NCBI GenBank assembly: GCA_017431255.1
Contig: JAFRLI010000278.1
Coordinates: 1 to 32,060, forward strand
Direction of reading: 5' to 3'
Length of the DNA: 32,060 bases
DNA from: Victivallales bacterium
Lineage (GTDB): Bacteria; Verrucomicrobiota; Lentisphaeria; Oligosphaerales; Oligosphaeraceae
The notes under the pieces are model-generated. The model was not told the DNA's origin. It worked only from the letters and a program-made list of their open reading frames with translations, and searched no databases. Shown in pieces: positions 25,275 to 32,060 of the stretch; position 1 is the stretch's first letter; each line of letters begins with the position of its first letter. The position numbers and the translations under genes are program-made.

Positions 25275-26010
25275 AATCTGCCTGCTGACCATCCTATGCG
25301 CGTTGTCCCTGCTGGCCGCCATCCCGCCTCGCCCGGCAGAACAAACCTTCGTGTTCGACTATGCAGATTGCCTCGCGCCCGAAGACGCGCAGGCCATGCG
25401 CACCGTCGCCGCCAAGTTGTGCGACAAAAGCGGTGCGGAAATCACCGTCGTCACCATTCCTTCGTTGGATGGGGCTTCCCTGGAGGAGTATGCCAACGAA
25501 CTCTTCAATTCGTGGGGAATTGGGGACAAGGAGAAAAACCTTGGCGTGCTCCTGCTCGTCAATCGGGAAAACATGGTGGCGGCTCGCCCTGGACGCGTCC
25601 GCATCGAAGTCGGCTACGGTTTGGAAGGATGCCTGCCCGACGGCAAATGCGGGCGCATTCTTGATGATTACGCGCTGACTGCCTGGGAGAAGAAGGAGTG
25701 GTCGCGCGGCATTCGAGACACCTTTTTCGTGCTTGCGCGGGTGGTTGCGCAGGAGATGCAACTGGATTTGACACAGGACGGGCTTCAGGTGCTGGCAGAT
25801 GATTCCTACCTGCCTCCCCGGCAGGTCGAGCATCCAGTCAGCTGGGGAGACAGGATTTTCTTCTTTGTTATGCTCCCGCTCCTGCTCATCCTCCGCATCT
25901 TCCTGGGTGGAGGCGGACGCAGCGGTGGCGGACGTCACTACGGCGGCGGTTTCGGCGGCGGACGCAGTTTCGGCGGCGGACGTTCCGGCGGGGGAGGCGC
26001 ATCACGATAA
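25267..26010 (+). CDS. TPM-domain (DUF477) membrane protein with Gly-rich tail
   Basis: 247 residues. A signal peptide (MPRICLLTILCALSLLAA) is followed by a TPM domain (about 27-170) with VFDYADCLAPEDAQ, SGAEITVVTIPSLDG, NSWGIGDKEKNLGVLLLV and RIEVGYGLEGCLPD, all typical. A transmembrane helix (IFFFVMLPLLLILRIFLG, about 197-215) precedes a Gly/Arg/Ser-rich C-terminus (GGGFGGGRSFGGGRSGGGG). TPM proteins include YgcG and plant photosystem II repair factors. Here it probably sits in the membrane with its TPM domain outside the cytoplasm. The start at 25267 overlaps the previous gene by 8 nt; a long frame upstream is a shadow. Its place inside a Bat locus suggests a shared envelope function. Confidence 0.9.
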   Translation: MPRICLLTILCALSLLAAIPPRPAEQTFVFDYADCLAPEDAQAMRTVAAKLCDKSGAEITVVTIPSLDGASLEEYANELFNSWGIGDKEKNLGVLLLVNRENMVAARPGRVRIEVGYGLEGCLPDGKCGRILDDYALTAWEKKEWSRGIRDTFFVLARVVAQEMQLDLTQDGLQVLADDSYLPPRQVEHPVSWGDRIFFFVMLPLLLILRIFLGGGGRSGGGRHYGGGFGGGRSFGGGRSGGGGASR

Positions 26011-26029
26011 GACAGGGATTTTACTACAT

Positions 26030-26218
26030 AGTCCACAGAATACACAGAATACACAGAATCGATTTTGCCAGAGGTCCTTACGGACCGTGATGGTCTCTAT
26101 TGTCCCCGAGGACAATCCGAACCATCAGCACTGCACAAGCGCGTCTGGCAAAATCACGTGGAAAATTTACACACATACACTTTGTTCTTTTCTGTGTATT
26201 CTGTGTATTCTGTGGACT
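26030..26218 (+). repeat. Large inverted-repeat element D with cloverleaf-like core
   Basis: Perfect 29-nt arms (26030-26058 and 26190-26218), the left one beginning AGTCCACAGAATACACAGAA. Inside, GATTTTGCCAGA (26061-26072) pairs exactly with TCTGGCAAAATC (26144-26155). This closes a core with hairpin GGTCC-TTAC-GGACC (26073-26086) and a second stem GATGGT/ACCATC (26089-26126) that encloses ATTGTCC-CCGA-GGACAAT (26099-26116). The arms resemble those of copy C. It fills the 250-bp gap between the TPM gene and batA, otherwise empty, and could attenuate or process the transcript. Confidence 0.85.
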
Positions 26219-26260
26219 CAAATTGAATAATCTGAATGGATAAACGTTCTTCCAACAACA

Positions 26261-27325
26261 ATGTTCCGATTTGAAACACCATTTGCCTTGCTGCTGGCAC
26301 TCCTGCCGGTCCTGCACCTGCTGTGGCAACGCTGGCACCGCGCGCGCCGTGCGGCTGTAGGGTTCTCTTCGACTGCGAACGTGCGTCGCGCCGGCAAGTC
26401 GTGGCGGCAACGCCTTCTCTGGTTGCCGGGAACCTTGCGCTGGCTTGCGATTGCGCTGCTGGCGGTTGCGCTGGCGCGTCCGCAATCTGGTCGGGAGGAT
26501 ATCCGCGAAGTCACGCAGGGAATTGCGATTGAGATGGTGCTGGACCGTTCGGGTTCCATGGGTCTCTGCCTGGACTTCGAGGGACGGATGCAGGACCGCC
26601 TGGAGACCGCCAAGACCATCTTCTCGCGATTCGTGTTTGGGGACGGAAAGACGCTCCAGGGACGCACGGGCGACCTCGTCGGCATGGTCGCATTTGCACG
26701 CTATTCGGACACAGTGTGCCCGCTGACGCTCAGCCATTCCGTGCTCAAGCCATTCCTCAAGACCGTTGCGCTCGCTGAGGAAGACGAGGACGGCACTGCC
26801 ATCGGGGACGCAGTCGCGCTGGCGGCCGCGCGCCTGCACACAGTCGAGGAAACTCTGGCGAAACAGAACCGCAAGGAACCGGCATCGTACCAAATCAAAA
26901 GCAAAGTGATGATTCTGCTGACGGACGGTCAGAACAACTGGGGGCGGCGCACCGTCGCTCAGGCGCGGGAACTTGCCAAGCAGTGGGGGGTCCGCATTTA
27001 CGTCATTGCCTTCGCGGGCGGGGACGTCTACCAGAGCGTTCGCACTCCCTGGGGAATCCAGCATCGACGCGTCTACGAGCGTGAAATGGACACGACTGAA
27101 ATCCGTCGACTAGCCGAGGAGACGGGTGGTCTCTACCGTGCTGCCAAGGACGCGCGTTCGCTGCAGGCCGTCTACGAGGAAATCGATTCTCTGGAGCGCA
27201 GCGAGGTGGAATCCACCCATTTTGTCGATTACAGCGAGCTATACGCGCCCTTTGCGCTGGCGGCGTTCCTGGTTCTCGCGCTGGAACAACTGCTGGTCTG
27301 CACGATACTGAGGAGGCTTCCATGA
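26261..27325 (+). CDS. batA: BatA, VWA-domain membrane protein
   Basis: 354 residues. Two N-terminal hydrophobic segments (about 6-24 and 56-73), then a VWA domain with the metal-site motif DRSGSM at 95-100 and DGTAIGDA near 192, and a last transmembrane helix near 325-345 (FALAAFLVLALEQLLVC). The charged spacer after the first segments and ALARPQSG are typical of BatA/BatB. No obvious Shine-Dalgarno precedes the ATG. It follows element D and overlaps batB by 4 nt (ATGA). In Bacteroides, Bat proteins were linked to oxygen tolerance; in other bacteria they form membrane complexes of unclear function. The VWA domain is expected on the periplasmic side. Confidence 0.92.
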   Translation: MFRFETPFALLLALLPVLHLLWQRWHRARRAAVGFSSTANVRRAGKSWRQRLLWLPGTLRWLAIALLAVALARPQSGREDIREVTQGIAIEMVLDRSGSMGLCLDFEGRMQDRLETAKTIFSRFVFGDGKTLQGRTGDLVGMVAFARYSDTVCPLTLSHSVLKPFLKTVALAEEDEDGTAIGDAVALAAARLHTVEETLAKQNRKEPASYQIKSKVMILLTDGQNNWGRRTVAQARELAKQWGVRIYVIAFAGGDVYQSVRTPWGIQHRRVYEREMDTTEIRRLAEETGGLYRAAKDARSLQAVYEEIDSLERSEVESTHFVDYSELYAPFALAAFLVLALEQLLVCTILRRLP

Positions 27326-28326
27326 TTTGGCAATCTCTTCCCTATCTGAATCTACTCTGGCTCCTGCCCGGGTTCCTGCTTCTCTTCGCATATGCAGGAT
27401 GGCGACGACGACGCGCGCTCGCACGCTTCGCAGACCAGGCGGTTCTGGCACGCTTGACGAAGGCGGTCAGCCTGGCACGCCGCCGCTGGAAGCAAGGAAT
27501 GGTGCTGTGCGCACTGGGCCTGGTCATTCTGGCGCTGGCGCGACCCTGCTGGAACCCTATTGAGCAGAAGGTTTCGCGCACGGGGCGGGATGTCGTATTT
27601 GTGCTGGATGTGTCCCGTTCGATGCTGGCGGACGATTTGAAGCCGACGCGGCTGGAACGCGCAAAACTCGCCATCAGCGATTGCCTGGAAGTGATTCGGG
27701 GGGACCGCGTCGGCCTCGTCATTTTTGCGGGGGACGCCGTCCCGCGCTGTCCCCTCACGCTTGACTATGGGTTCTTCCGCATGATGCTTGCGGACGTGGA
27801 ACCGCGCTCCGTCGGGCGCGGCGGCACCAACATCGGGGACGCGCTCCGCACCGCGCTCAAGGACGTCTTCGATTCCCAGGAACGCCAGTACAAAGACGTC
27901 ATTCTCATCACAGACGGCGAAGACCAGGGAACCTTCGCGCAGGAAGCCGCCGAAACCCTCGGCAAGGCGGGCATTCGATTGCTCGCCATCGGCCTCGGCG
28001 ATGAACAGGGCACTCCCATCCTGGTCGCCGACGAGGACGGAAAACGCGACTTCATCCGCGACGGCGGCGAACTGGTCCGCAGCAAACTCGACAGTGCGTC
28101 GCTCCGCAAACTGGCAGCCGCCACGCCGGGCGGACGGTACCTTCCCGTCGGCACAGGAAACTTTGATTTGGGTGCGGTTTATCGTTCCCTGGTAGCCAGC
28201 GCAGAGCGGCGCAAACTGGAATCGGAAACCATCAAGCGCTACGAGGAGAAGTTCCAGATTTTTGCGCTGGGTGCGTTGCTCCTGCTTCTGTGCGAACCAT
28301 GGATTTCCGAACGGAGGCGCGTATGA
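27322..28326 (+). CDS. batB: BatB, VWA-domain membrane protein
   Basis: 334 residues. N-terminal hydrophobic segments at about 8-26 and 58-74 (MVLCALGLVILALARP), a VWA domain with DVSRSM at 96-101 and GGTNIGDAL near 170, ITDGEDQGTF near 193, and a C-terminal hydrophobic helix (IFALGALLLLLCEPW). This matches BatB, which pairs with BatA. Overlaps both neighbours as ATGA, so the stoichiometry with BatA and BatC is probably fixed by coupled translation. Confidence 0.93.
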   Translation: MIWQSLPYLNLLWLLPGFLLLFAYAGWRRRRALARFADQAVLARLTKAVSLARRRWKQGMVLCALGLVILALARPCWNPIEQKVSRTGRDVVFVLDVSRSMLADDLKPTRLERAKLAISDCLEVIRGDRVGLVIFAGDAVPRCPLTLDYGFFRMMLADVEPRSVGRGGTNIGDALRTALKDVFDSQERQYKDVILITDGEDQGTFAQEAAETLGKAGIRLLAIGLGDEQGTPILVADEDGKRDFIRDGGELVRSKLDSASLRKLAAATPGGRYLPVGTGNFDLGAVYRSLVASAERRKLESETIKRYEEKFQIFALGALLLLLCEPWISERRRV

Positions 28327-29435
28327 AACGCATTTGGACCTTGCTGATATTGACCGCGTTCACACTCGCGGCTGCAGATTTGCTTCATCAAGGCAATGCG
28401 GCATTGCAGGGCAGTGATGTGAAGGAAGCGTTGCGTCTTTACGAAGAGGCTCTCAAAGAGCGTCCTGACAATCCCTACCTGCATTTCAACATCGGGCTCG
28501 CGCACTATCGTCAAGGGGGCTTTGCCAAGGCGCAGGAGGCATTCCGCGCGGCAGTGGAGAAGTCTGCGCTGCAGGAGCGTCCCGATCCGCCGTTCACGCT
28601 CCAGGCGCAAATTGCGCTGGGAGACGCATTCCTGCGACAGGCACAGGCAACTCCCGATGAGCAACTCGCCCAGGCCGAAGAACCCCTCCTGCACGCCATC
28701 GCCGCCTACGACAATGCCCTCGCGCTGGACGCCAAAGCCACCGCCGCCACCCAAAACCGTCACGTTGCCCGTATGCTCCTGAAACGGGTCCTGGGATTCA
28801 AATACGAACAGGAAAAGCAAAAGCAAGAGCAACAAAAACTCGCTCAAAAACTCCAGGAACTCGCACAAAAGCAACAGCAGGCCGCCGAGCACAATGCGGA
28901 ACAGCAAAAACAACCGCAACCTCAGACCCAGCAACTTCAGCAGGAACAGGAAAACCTCTCCCAACAAACGCAAGACCTGGCAAAACAACCTCAGGCACAA
29001 CCGCTTCAGCAACCCCTCGAACAGGCTGGACAACACCAGCAAAAAGCGCAGGAACTCCTCCAACAAAACAAACTCCCCGAAGCTGAACAGGAACAACGCG
29101 AAGCAGCAAAAATCCTACAGGATATGACAAAACAACAAGAACAACAGAAAAATCAACAGCAACAACAGCAAGAACAGCAGGAACAGAAGCAGGCAGAACA
29201 GCAGCAACAAAAGCAAGAGCAGAAGCAGGAAGGACAGGAGCAGCAGCAACAAGAGCAGAAGCAGGAACAGCAACAGGAGCAGGGGCAGGAGGAGCAGGAG
29301 GGGAAAGAATCTCAGGAGAAGGCGACGGAGGAGGAGGCGAAGGAGATACTCGGTCAGGAGCGTCAGGACCACGCGGAGCGCGAGAAGCAGAAAGCGCGTC
29401 GCGGGGTGTATCGTGCCGTTCCGAAAGACTGGTAG
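28323..29435 (+). CDS. batC: BatC, TPR protein with long Gln/Glu-rich tail
   Basis: 370 residues. A signal peptide (MKRIWTLLILTAFTLAAA) is followed by TPR repeats (about 18-95: HQGNAALQGSDVKEALRLYEEAL, LHFNIGLAHYRQGGFAKAQEAF). From about residue 160 to 350 the chain is almost only Gln, Glu, Lys, Ala and Leu (QQEQQEQKQAEQQQQKQEQK) and should form a long helical or coiled-coil rod. The last residues (RRGVYRAVPKDW) are ordered again. Low-complexity regions are usual in BatC, but this one takes more than half the protein. The DNA behind it (28800-29340) is a CAR-type microsatellite that may vary in length. The start at 28323 makes the ATGA overlap with batB; an upstream ATG at 28290 is rejected. 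Confidence 0.88.
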   Translation: MKRIWTLLILTAFTLAAADLLHQGNAALQGSDVKEALRLYEEALKERPDNPYLHFNIGLAHYRQGGFAKAQEAFRAAVEKSALQERPDPPFTLQAQIALGDAFLRQAQATPDEQLAQAEEPLLHAIAAYDNALALDAKATAATQNRHVARMLLKRVLGFKYEQEKQKQEQQKLAQKLQELAQKQQQAAEHNAEQQKQPQPQTQQLQQEQENLSQQTQDLAKQPQAQPLQQPLEQAGQHQQKAQELLQQNKLPEAEQEQREAAKILQDMTKQQEQQKNQQQQQQEQQEQKQAEQQQQKQEQKQEGQEQQQQEQKQEQQQEQGQEEQEGKESQEKATEEEAKEILGQERQDHAEREKQKARRGVYRAVPKDW

Positions 29436-29446
29436 CGGAGGCAACG

Positions 29447-31273
29447 ATGAGAAAGCATGCGATAGTCTTGATTTTGGCAATGTTGCCATGGATCTGCCTG
29501 GCGGCGGGCCGTGGCGACGCCCCGGTGCGTGTCGGTGTGGACAGCCAGGAGGTCTCCCTGGGCGAAGTCATCACCTTCCAGATTCAGGTCGAATCCAAGG
29601 AGGAAGTGGAAACGCCTGTCTTCCCGAAGACGGACGATTTTACCGTCACGGCACAAGCGCCTTCCCGCAACTCCAGCACCTCTGTGCAAATCATCAATGG
29701 ACGGGTAACGCGCGAAGTCCACAACCAAACCCTCTTCAACTACCAACTGATCCCGAAACGTACAGGGCGACTGCAAATCCCGCGCATTGCCGTGACGGTC
29801 GAAGGCAAGAAATACATCACGGAGGCGATTCCGATTCGCGTCGGCGAGGCGGAAAAGGTACACGGAATCGAACTGGAACTGCAACTGTCTTCGCAGGTGT
29901 GCTACGTCGGGCAGCCCGTGGTGGCGACCTGGAAATGGTATGTCAGCCAGGATGTGCGCGACTACAGTTTCTCCTTGCCTCTTCTGGCAATGCCTGAGTT
30001 CACACAACCTCAGCAGGACTTGAAACTCGACAAAAGCGGACGCATCAAATACCAGCAAATCCCCCTCGCCAGCGGCGAACGCCTCATCGGAATCCTCACC
30101 GAAGAACGACGCGAGGGCATCCGCACCACCTGCATCACGTTCCAGAAACCGCTCATCCCCAACAAACCTGGAAACTACTTGCTCGACGCGGGCACCGTCA
30201 CTTGCCAAATCCCCGACCCTCGCCTGCGAAGGCGCTCCCGTGACCCGTTCTTTGACAGTTTCTTCTCCACCGTCCCCACCCGAACGGTCGCCGTCACCGC
30301 GCCGTCCGTCACACTGGAAGTGCGGGAACTTCCGTCGCAGGGGAAGCCATCGAACTTCACGGGACTCATCGGAAAGTGCCACCTGCAAGTGACGGCAAAA
30401 CCGACGGATGTAAATGTCGGGGACCCCATCGTGCTCACCATTCGCCTGGAAGGTCTTCCCTATCCCGACAATGCACGCATCCCCGAACTCGCAGAACAAC
30501 CCTCCCTTGCAAAGGCATTCCGTGTCTCGGACCAAGACACGGGCTCCGTCCAGGACGGCGCAAAAGTCTTCCAATGCACGCTGCGAGCCACCACTCACAA
30601 TGTCACGGAAATCCCACCCGTGGAATTGCCTGTCTTCGATTCGGAGGCTGGCCAATATGTTGCCGTGCAAAGCAAGGCCATCCCCATCCAGGTCCATGCC
30701 GTCAAGACCATCACGGCTTCCGACGCACAAGGCGTCACCCCCGCGAATATCGAGGCCCCTGCCGGCATCGATGTCAAATCCAGCGATTCCGGGATTGCGC
30801 ACAACTACGAGTGGAACCGACTGCTTGCCAACGAACGCCTCTCCGTCGACGCCTGGCTGCACTCCTGGAAACCCTTCTACTGCGCGGCATTCCTTGCCCT
30901 CTTCCTCCTTTGCGCCGCACTCCATGCCTTCCTTGAGTGGCGCAACGCCGATCCAGCCACGAATCAGGCTCGACACAATGCTACACGTGCCTACCATCGC
31001 ATCCTCTCCCAGGAACCGCTCTCCGCCGACGCCCTCTCCGAAACCCTCCAGGACTTCCTACGCGCTTCCCTTCGTCTCGCACCGGGCACCGTTACCTTTG
31101 ACGATGTGCGGCCCGCTCTCGAACAAAAACACATCCCTCCCGAGACTCTCTCCCGCCTCCAATCTCTCTTCGACGAGTGCGATGGCGCACGTTTCGCCGG
31201 TCAAAACGATCATGCCGAACACCTCCAGGCAAAGGCCCGCGAACTCCTCATGACCCTCCGTAAATCCCTTTGA
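29447..31273 (+). CDS. batD: BatD, oxygen-tolerance family membrane protein
   Basis: 608 residues. Signal peptide (MRKHAIVLILAMLPWICLAAG), then tandem beta domains, the first with VRVGVDSQEVSLGEVITFQIQV and DFTVTAQAPSRNSSTSVQIING, both typical of BatD. A transmembrane helix near 480-500 (FYCAAFLALFLLCAALHAFL) leads to a helical C-terminal domain (AYHRILSQEPLSADALSETLQDFLRASL) resembling the tail of the protein at 23172-25274. CGGAGG stands before the ATG, 11 nt after batC. Most of the protein should lie in the periplasm and bind other Bat components. Confidence 0.92.
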   Translation: MRKHAIVLILAMLPWICLAAGRGDAPVRVGVDSQEVSLGEVITFQIQVESKEEVETPVFPKTDDFTVTAQAPSRNSSTSVQIINGRVTREVHNQTLFNYQLIPKRTGRLQIPRIAVTVEGKKYITEAIPIRVGEAEKVHGIELELQLSSQVCYVGQPVVATWKWYVSQDVRDYSFSLPLLAMPEFTQPQQDLKLDKSGRIKYQQIPLASGERLIGILTEERREGIRTTCITFQKPLIPNKPGNYLLDAGTVTCQIPDPRLRRRSRDPFFDSFFSTVPTRTVAVTAPSVTLEVRELPSQGKPSNFTGLIGKCHLQVTAKPTDVNVGDPIVLTIRLEGLPYPDNARIPELAEQPSLAKAFRVSDQDTGSVQDGAKVFQCTLRATTHNVTEIPPVELPVFDSEAGQYVAVQSKAIPIQVHAVKTITASDAQGVTPANIEAPAGIDVKSSDSGIAHNYEWNRLLANERLSVDAWLHSWKPFYCAAFLALFLLCAALHAFLEWRNADPATNQARHNATRAYHRILSQEPLSADALSETLQDFLRASLRLAPGTVTFDDVRPALEQKHIPPETLSRLQSLFDECDGARFAGQNDHAEHLQAKARELLMTLRKSL

Positions 31274-31282
31274 GGTGACACT

Positions 31283-32060
31283 ATGCGCAAAATCCTTCTT
31301 CTCCTGACAACGCTCCTCGCTTTCCCTCTCCTCGCCCTGGACCGCACCGAGGCCGCTATCCTCGCGCGCGAGGCCGAACAGCTCTTCAATGAAGCAAATG
31401 ACCTCTCCCGTACCGACCACGCCGCCGCAATCCAAAAATGGCAAATGGCCGCCGCACGCCTCGAACGTCTCGACAACGAGGGAAAACTCTCCAATGGCCC
31501 CCTCTTCTACAATCTCGGCAATATCCACTTCCGACTCGGTCACATCGGCGACGCTATCCTCTACTATCGACGCGCCGAACTCTATACCCCAAACGATACA
31601 AATCTCCGCGAAAATCTCGCGTTCGTTCGACGCTCCCGCCAAGACAATATCCCCGAACAAGAGGCCAAACGAGTCCTCAAAACCCTCTTCTTCTGGCATT
31701 ACGACTTCGCTATCCGTACCCGAGAAAACATCACAATCCTCCTCTTCGGAATCCTATTCTCCCTCCTCACATTCCGACTCTTCCACCACCGACGATGGCT
31801 CACCGCACTCTCACTCACCGTCGCCGCCTTCACCCTCGTCTCCACTGCCTCCATCACTATCTCCCTCTACTCCTTCTACCATAACCGACCAGGTGTCATA
31901 ACCGCTAACGAAGTCACCGCCCGAAAAGGCAATAGCAACTCCTACGAACCCGCCTTCGAAACCCCACTCCACGCCGGAACCGAATTCACACTCCTCGAAC
32001 AAAGACCACAATGGCTCCATATCCAACTCCCCAACGGCCAACAATGCTGGCTCCCTACCA
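31283..32060 (+). CDS. batE: BatE, TPR protein (cut by right edge)
   Basis: 259 residues visible, no stop before the edge. Signal peptide MRKILLLLTTLLAFPLLA, a TPR unit FYNLGNIHFRLGHIGDAILYYRRAELYTPND (about 83-113), two hydrophobic helices (about 151-167 and 172-192), then the start of an SH3-like domain (TARKGNSNSYEPAF...GTEFTLLEQRPQWLHIQLPNGQQCWLP), the usual BatE layout. GAGGTGA precedes the ATG, 9 nt after batD. The coding strand is strikingly poor in G, with CTC, ATC, CGA and GGA chosen over G-ending codons, unlike batA and batB. Confidence 0.9.
   Translation, partial: MRKILLLLTTLLAFPLLALDRTEAAILAREAEQLFNEANDLSRTDHAAAIQKWQMAAARLERLDNEGKLSNGPLFYNLGNIHFRLGHIGDAILYYRRAELYTPNDTNLRENLAFVRRSRQDNIPEQEAKRVLKTLFFWHYDFAIRTRENITILLFGILFSLLTFRLFHHRRWLTALSLTVAAFTLVSTASITISLYSFYHNRPGVITANEVTARKGNSNSYEPAFETPLHAGTEFTLLEQRPQWLHIQLPNGQQCWLPT

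Noticed and set aside
26061-26155. tRNA or tRNA-like gene from the cloverleaf fold.
   Set aside because: No acceptor CCA, no T-loop GTTC or D-loop consensus; arms and lengths do not match a tRNA.
29115-29489. Leu-rich minus-strand frame.
   Set aside because: Shadow of the Gln/Glu-rich batC stretch; CAG/CAA read backward gives Leu.

Overview
This is a bacterial window of about 32 kb, dense in genes and fairly GC-rich, with no rRNA, tRNA, phage or integrase gene that I can see. The flavour is PVC-superphylum, most likely Lentisphaerota or Kiritimatiellota/Verrucomicrobiota. The reasons are two prepilin-like proteins of the [16 protein letters not shown]...LLPAL type (one with a clear H-X9-DG motif), glycan genes organised around such a pilin and a GntR/LacI-hybrid regulator, and a complete MoxR-Bat locus with a TPM-domain gene. 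The phylum call is inference from family content only.

Left part (1-12761, minus strand): a glycan-utilisation operon read right to left. The order is prepilin-like protein, large secreted GH2-like glycosidase, small secreted coiled-coil protein, GH36-like alpha-galactosidase and sialate O-acetylesterase-like esterase. A 480-bp gap holding a palindromic repeat follows, then a metallophosphoesterase, a GntR-family regulator and a GH42 beta-galactosidase that runs off the left edge. Most genes overlap by 4-11 nt or sit 15-18 nt apart with good Shine-Dalgarno sites. The probable promoter, with an 11-bp tandem operator-like repeat beside it, is at about 12846-12930.

Middle (13084-16148, minus strand): a three-gene operon with ATGA overlaps, made of a CE15-like carbohydrate esterase, dtd (D-aminoacyl-tRNA deacylase) and an epsC-type serine O-acetyltransferase. 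It is followed by a palindromic repeat and a rho-independent terminator.

Right part (16397-32060, plus strand): moxR-type ATPase, MATE transporter and murC; then a stand-alone prepilin-like gene with its own promoter and terminator; then a long aerotolerance (Bat) locus: second moxR, DUF58 protein, a BatD/DUF4381-like membrane protein, TPM-domain protein, batA, batB, batC, batD and batE (cut by the right edge). In the Bat systems of other bacteria, MoxR ATPases work with VWA-domain membrane proteins in envelope or stress functions.

The most unusual structure is inside the BatD/DUF4381-like gene. About 1.1 kb of repetitive DNA sits in frame between codon 3 and what looks like the rest of its signal peptide. 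It comprises eleven perfect-length 42-bp units, then a roughly 210-bp module present twice at an offset of exactly 360 bp. Second in interest is a family of intergenic inverted-repeat elements (3611-3751, 13371-13512, a 27-bp end at 16314-16340, 21088-21266, 26030-26218). They share AATTGCAAAACT termini and/or AGTCCACAGAA...-type arms. Two full copies show compensatory base changes in an internal hairpin, and one forms a cloverleaf-like fold.
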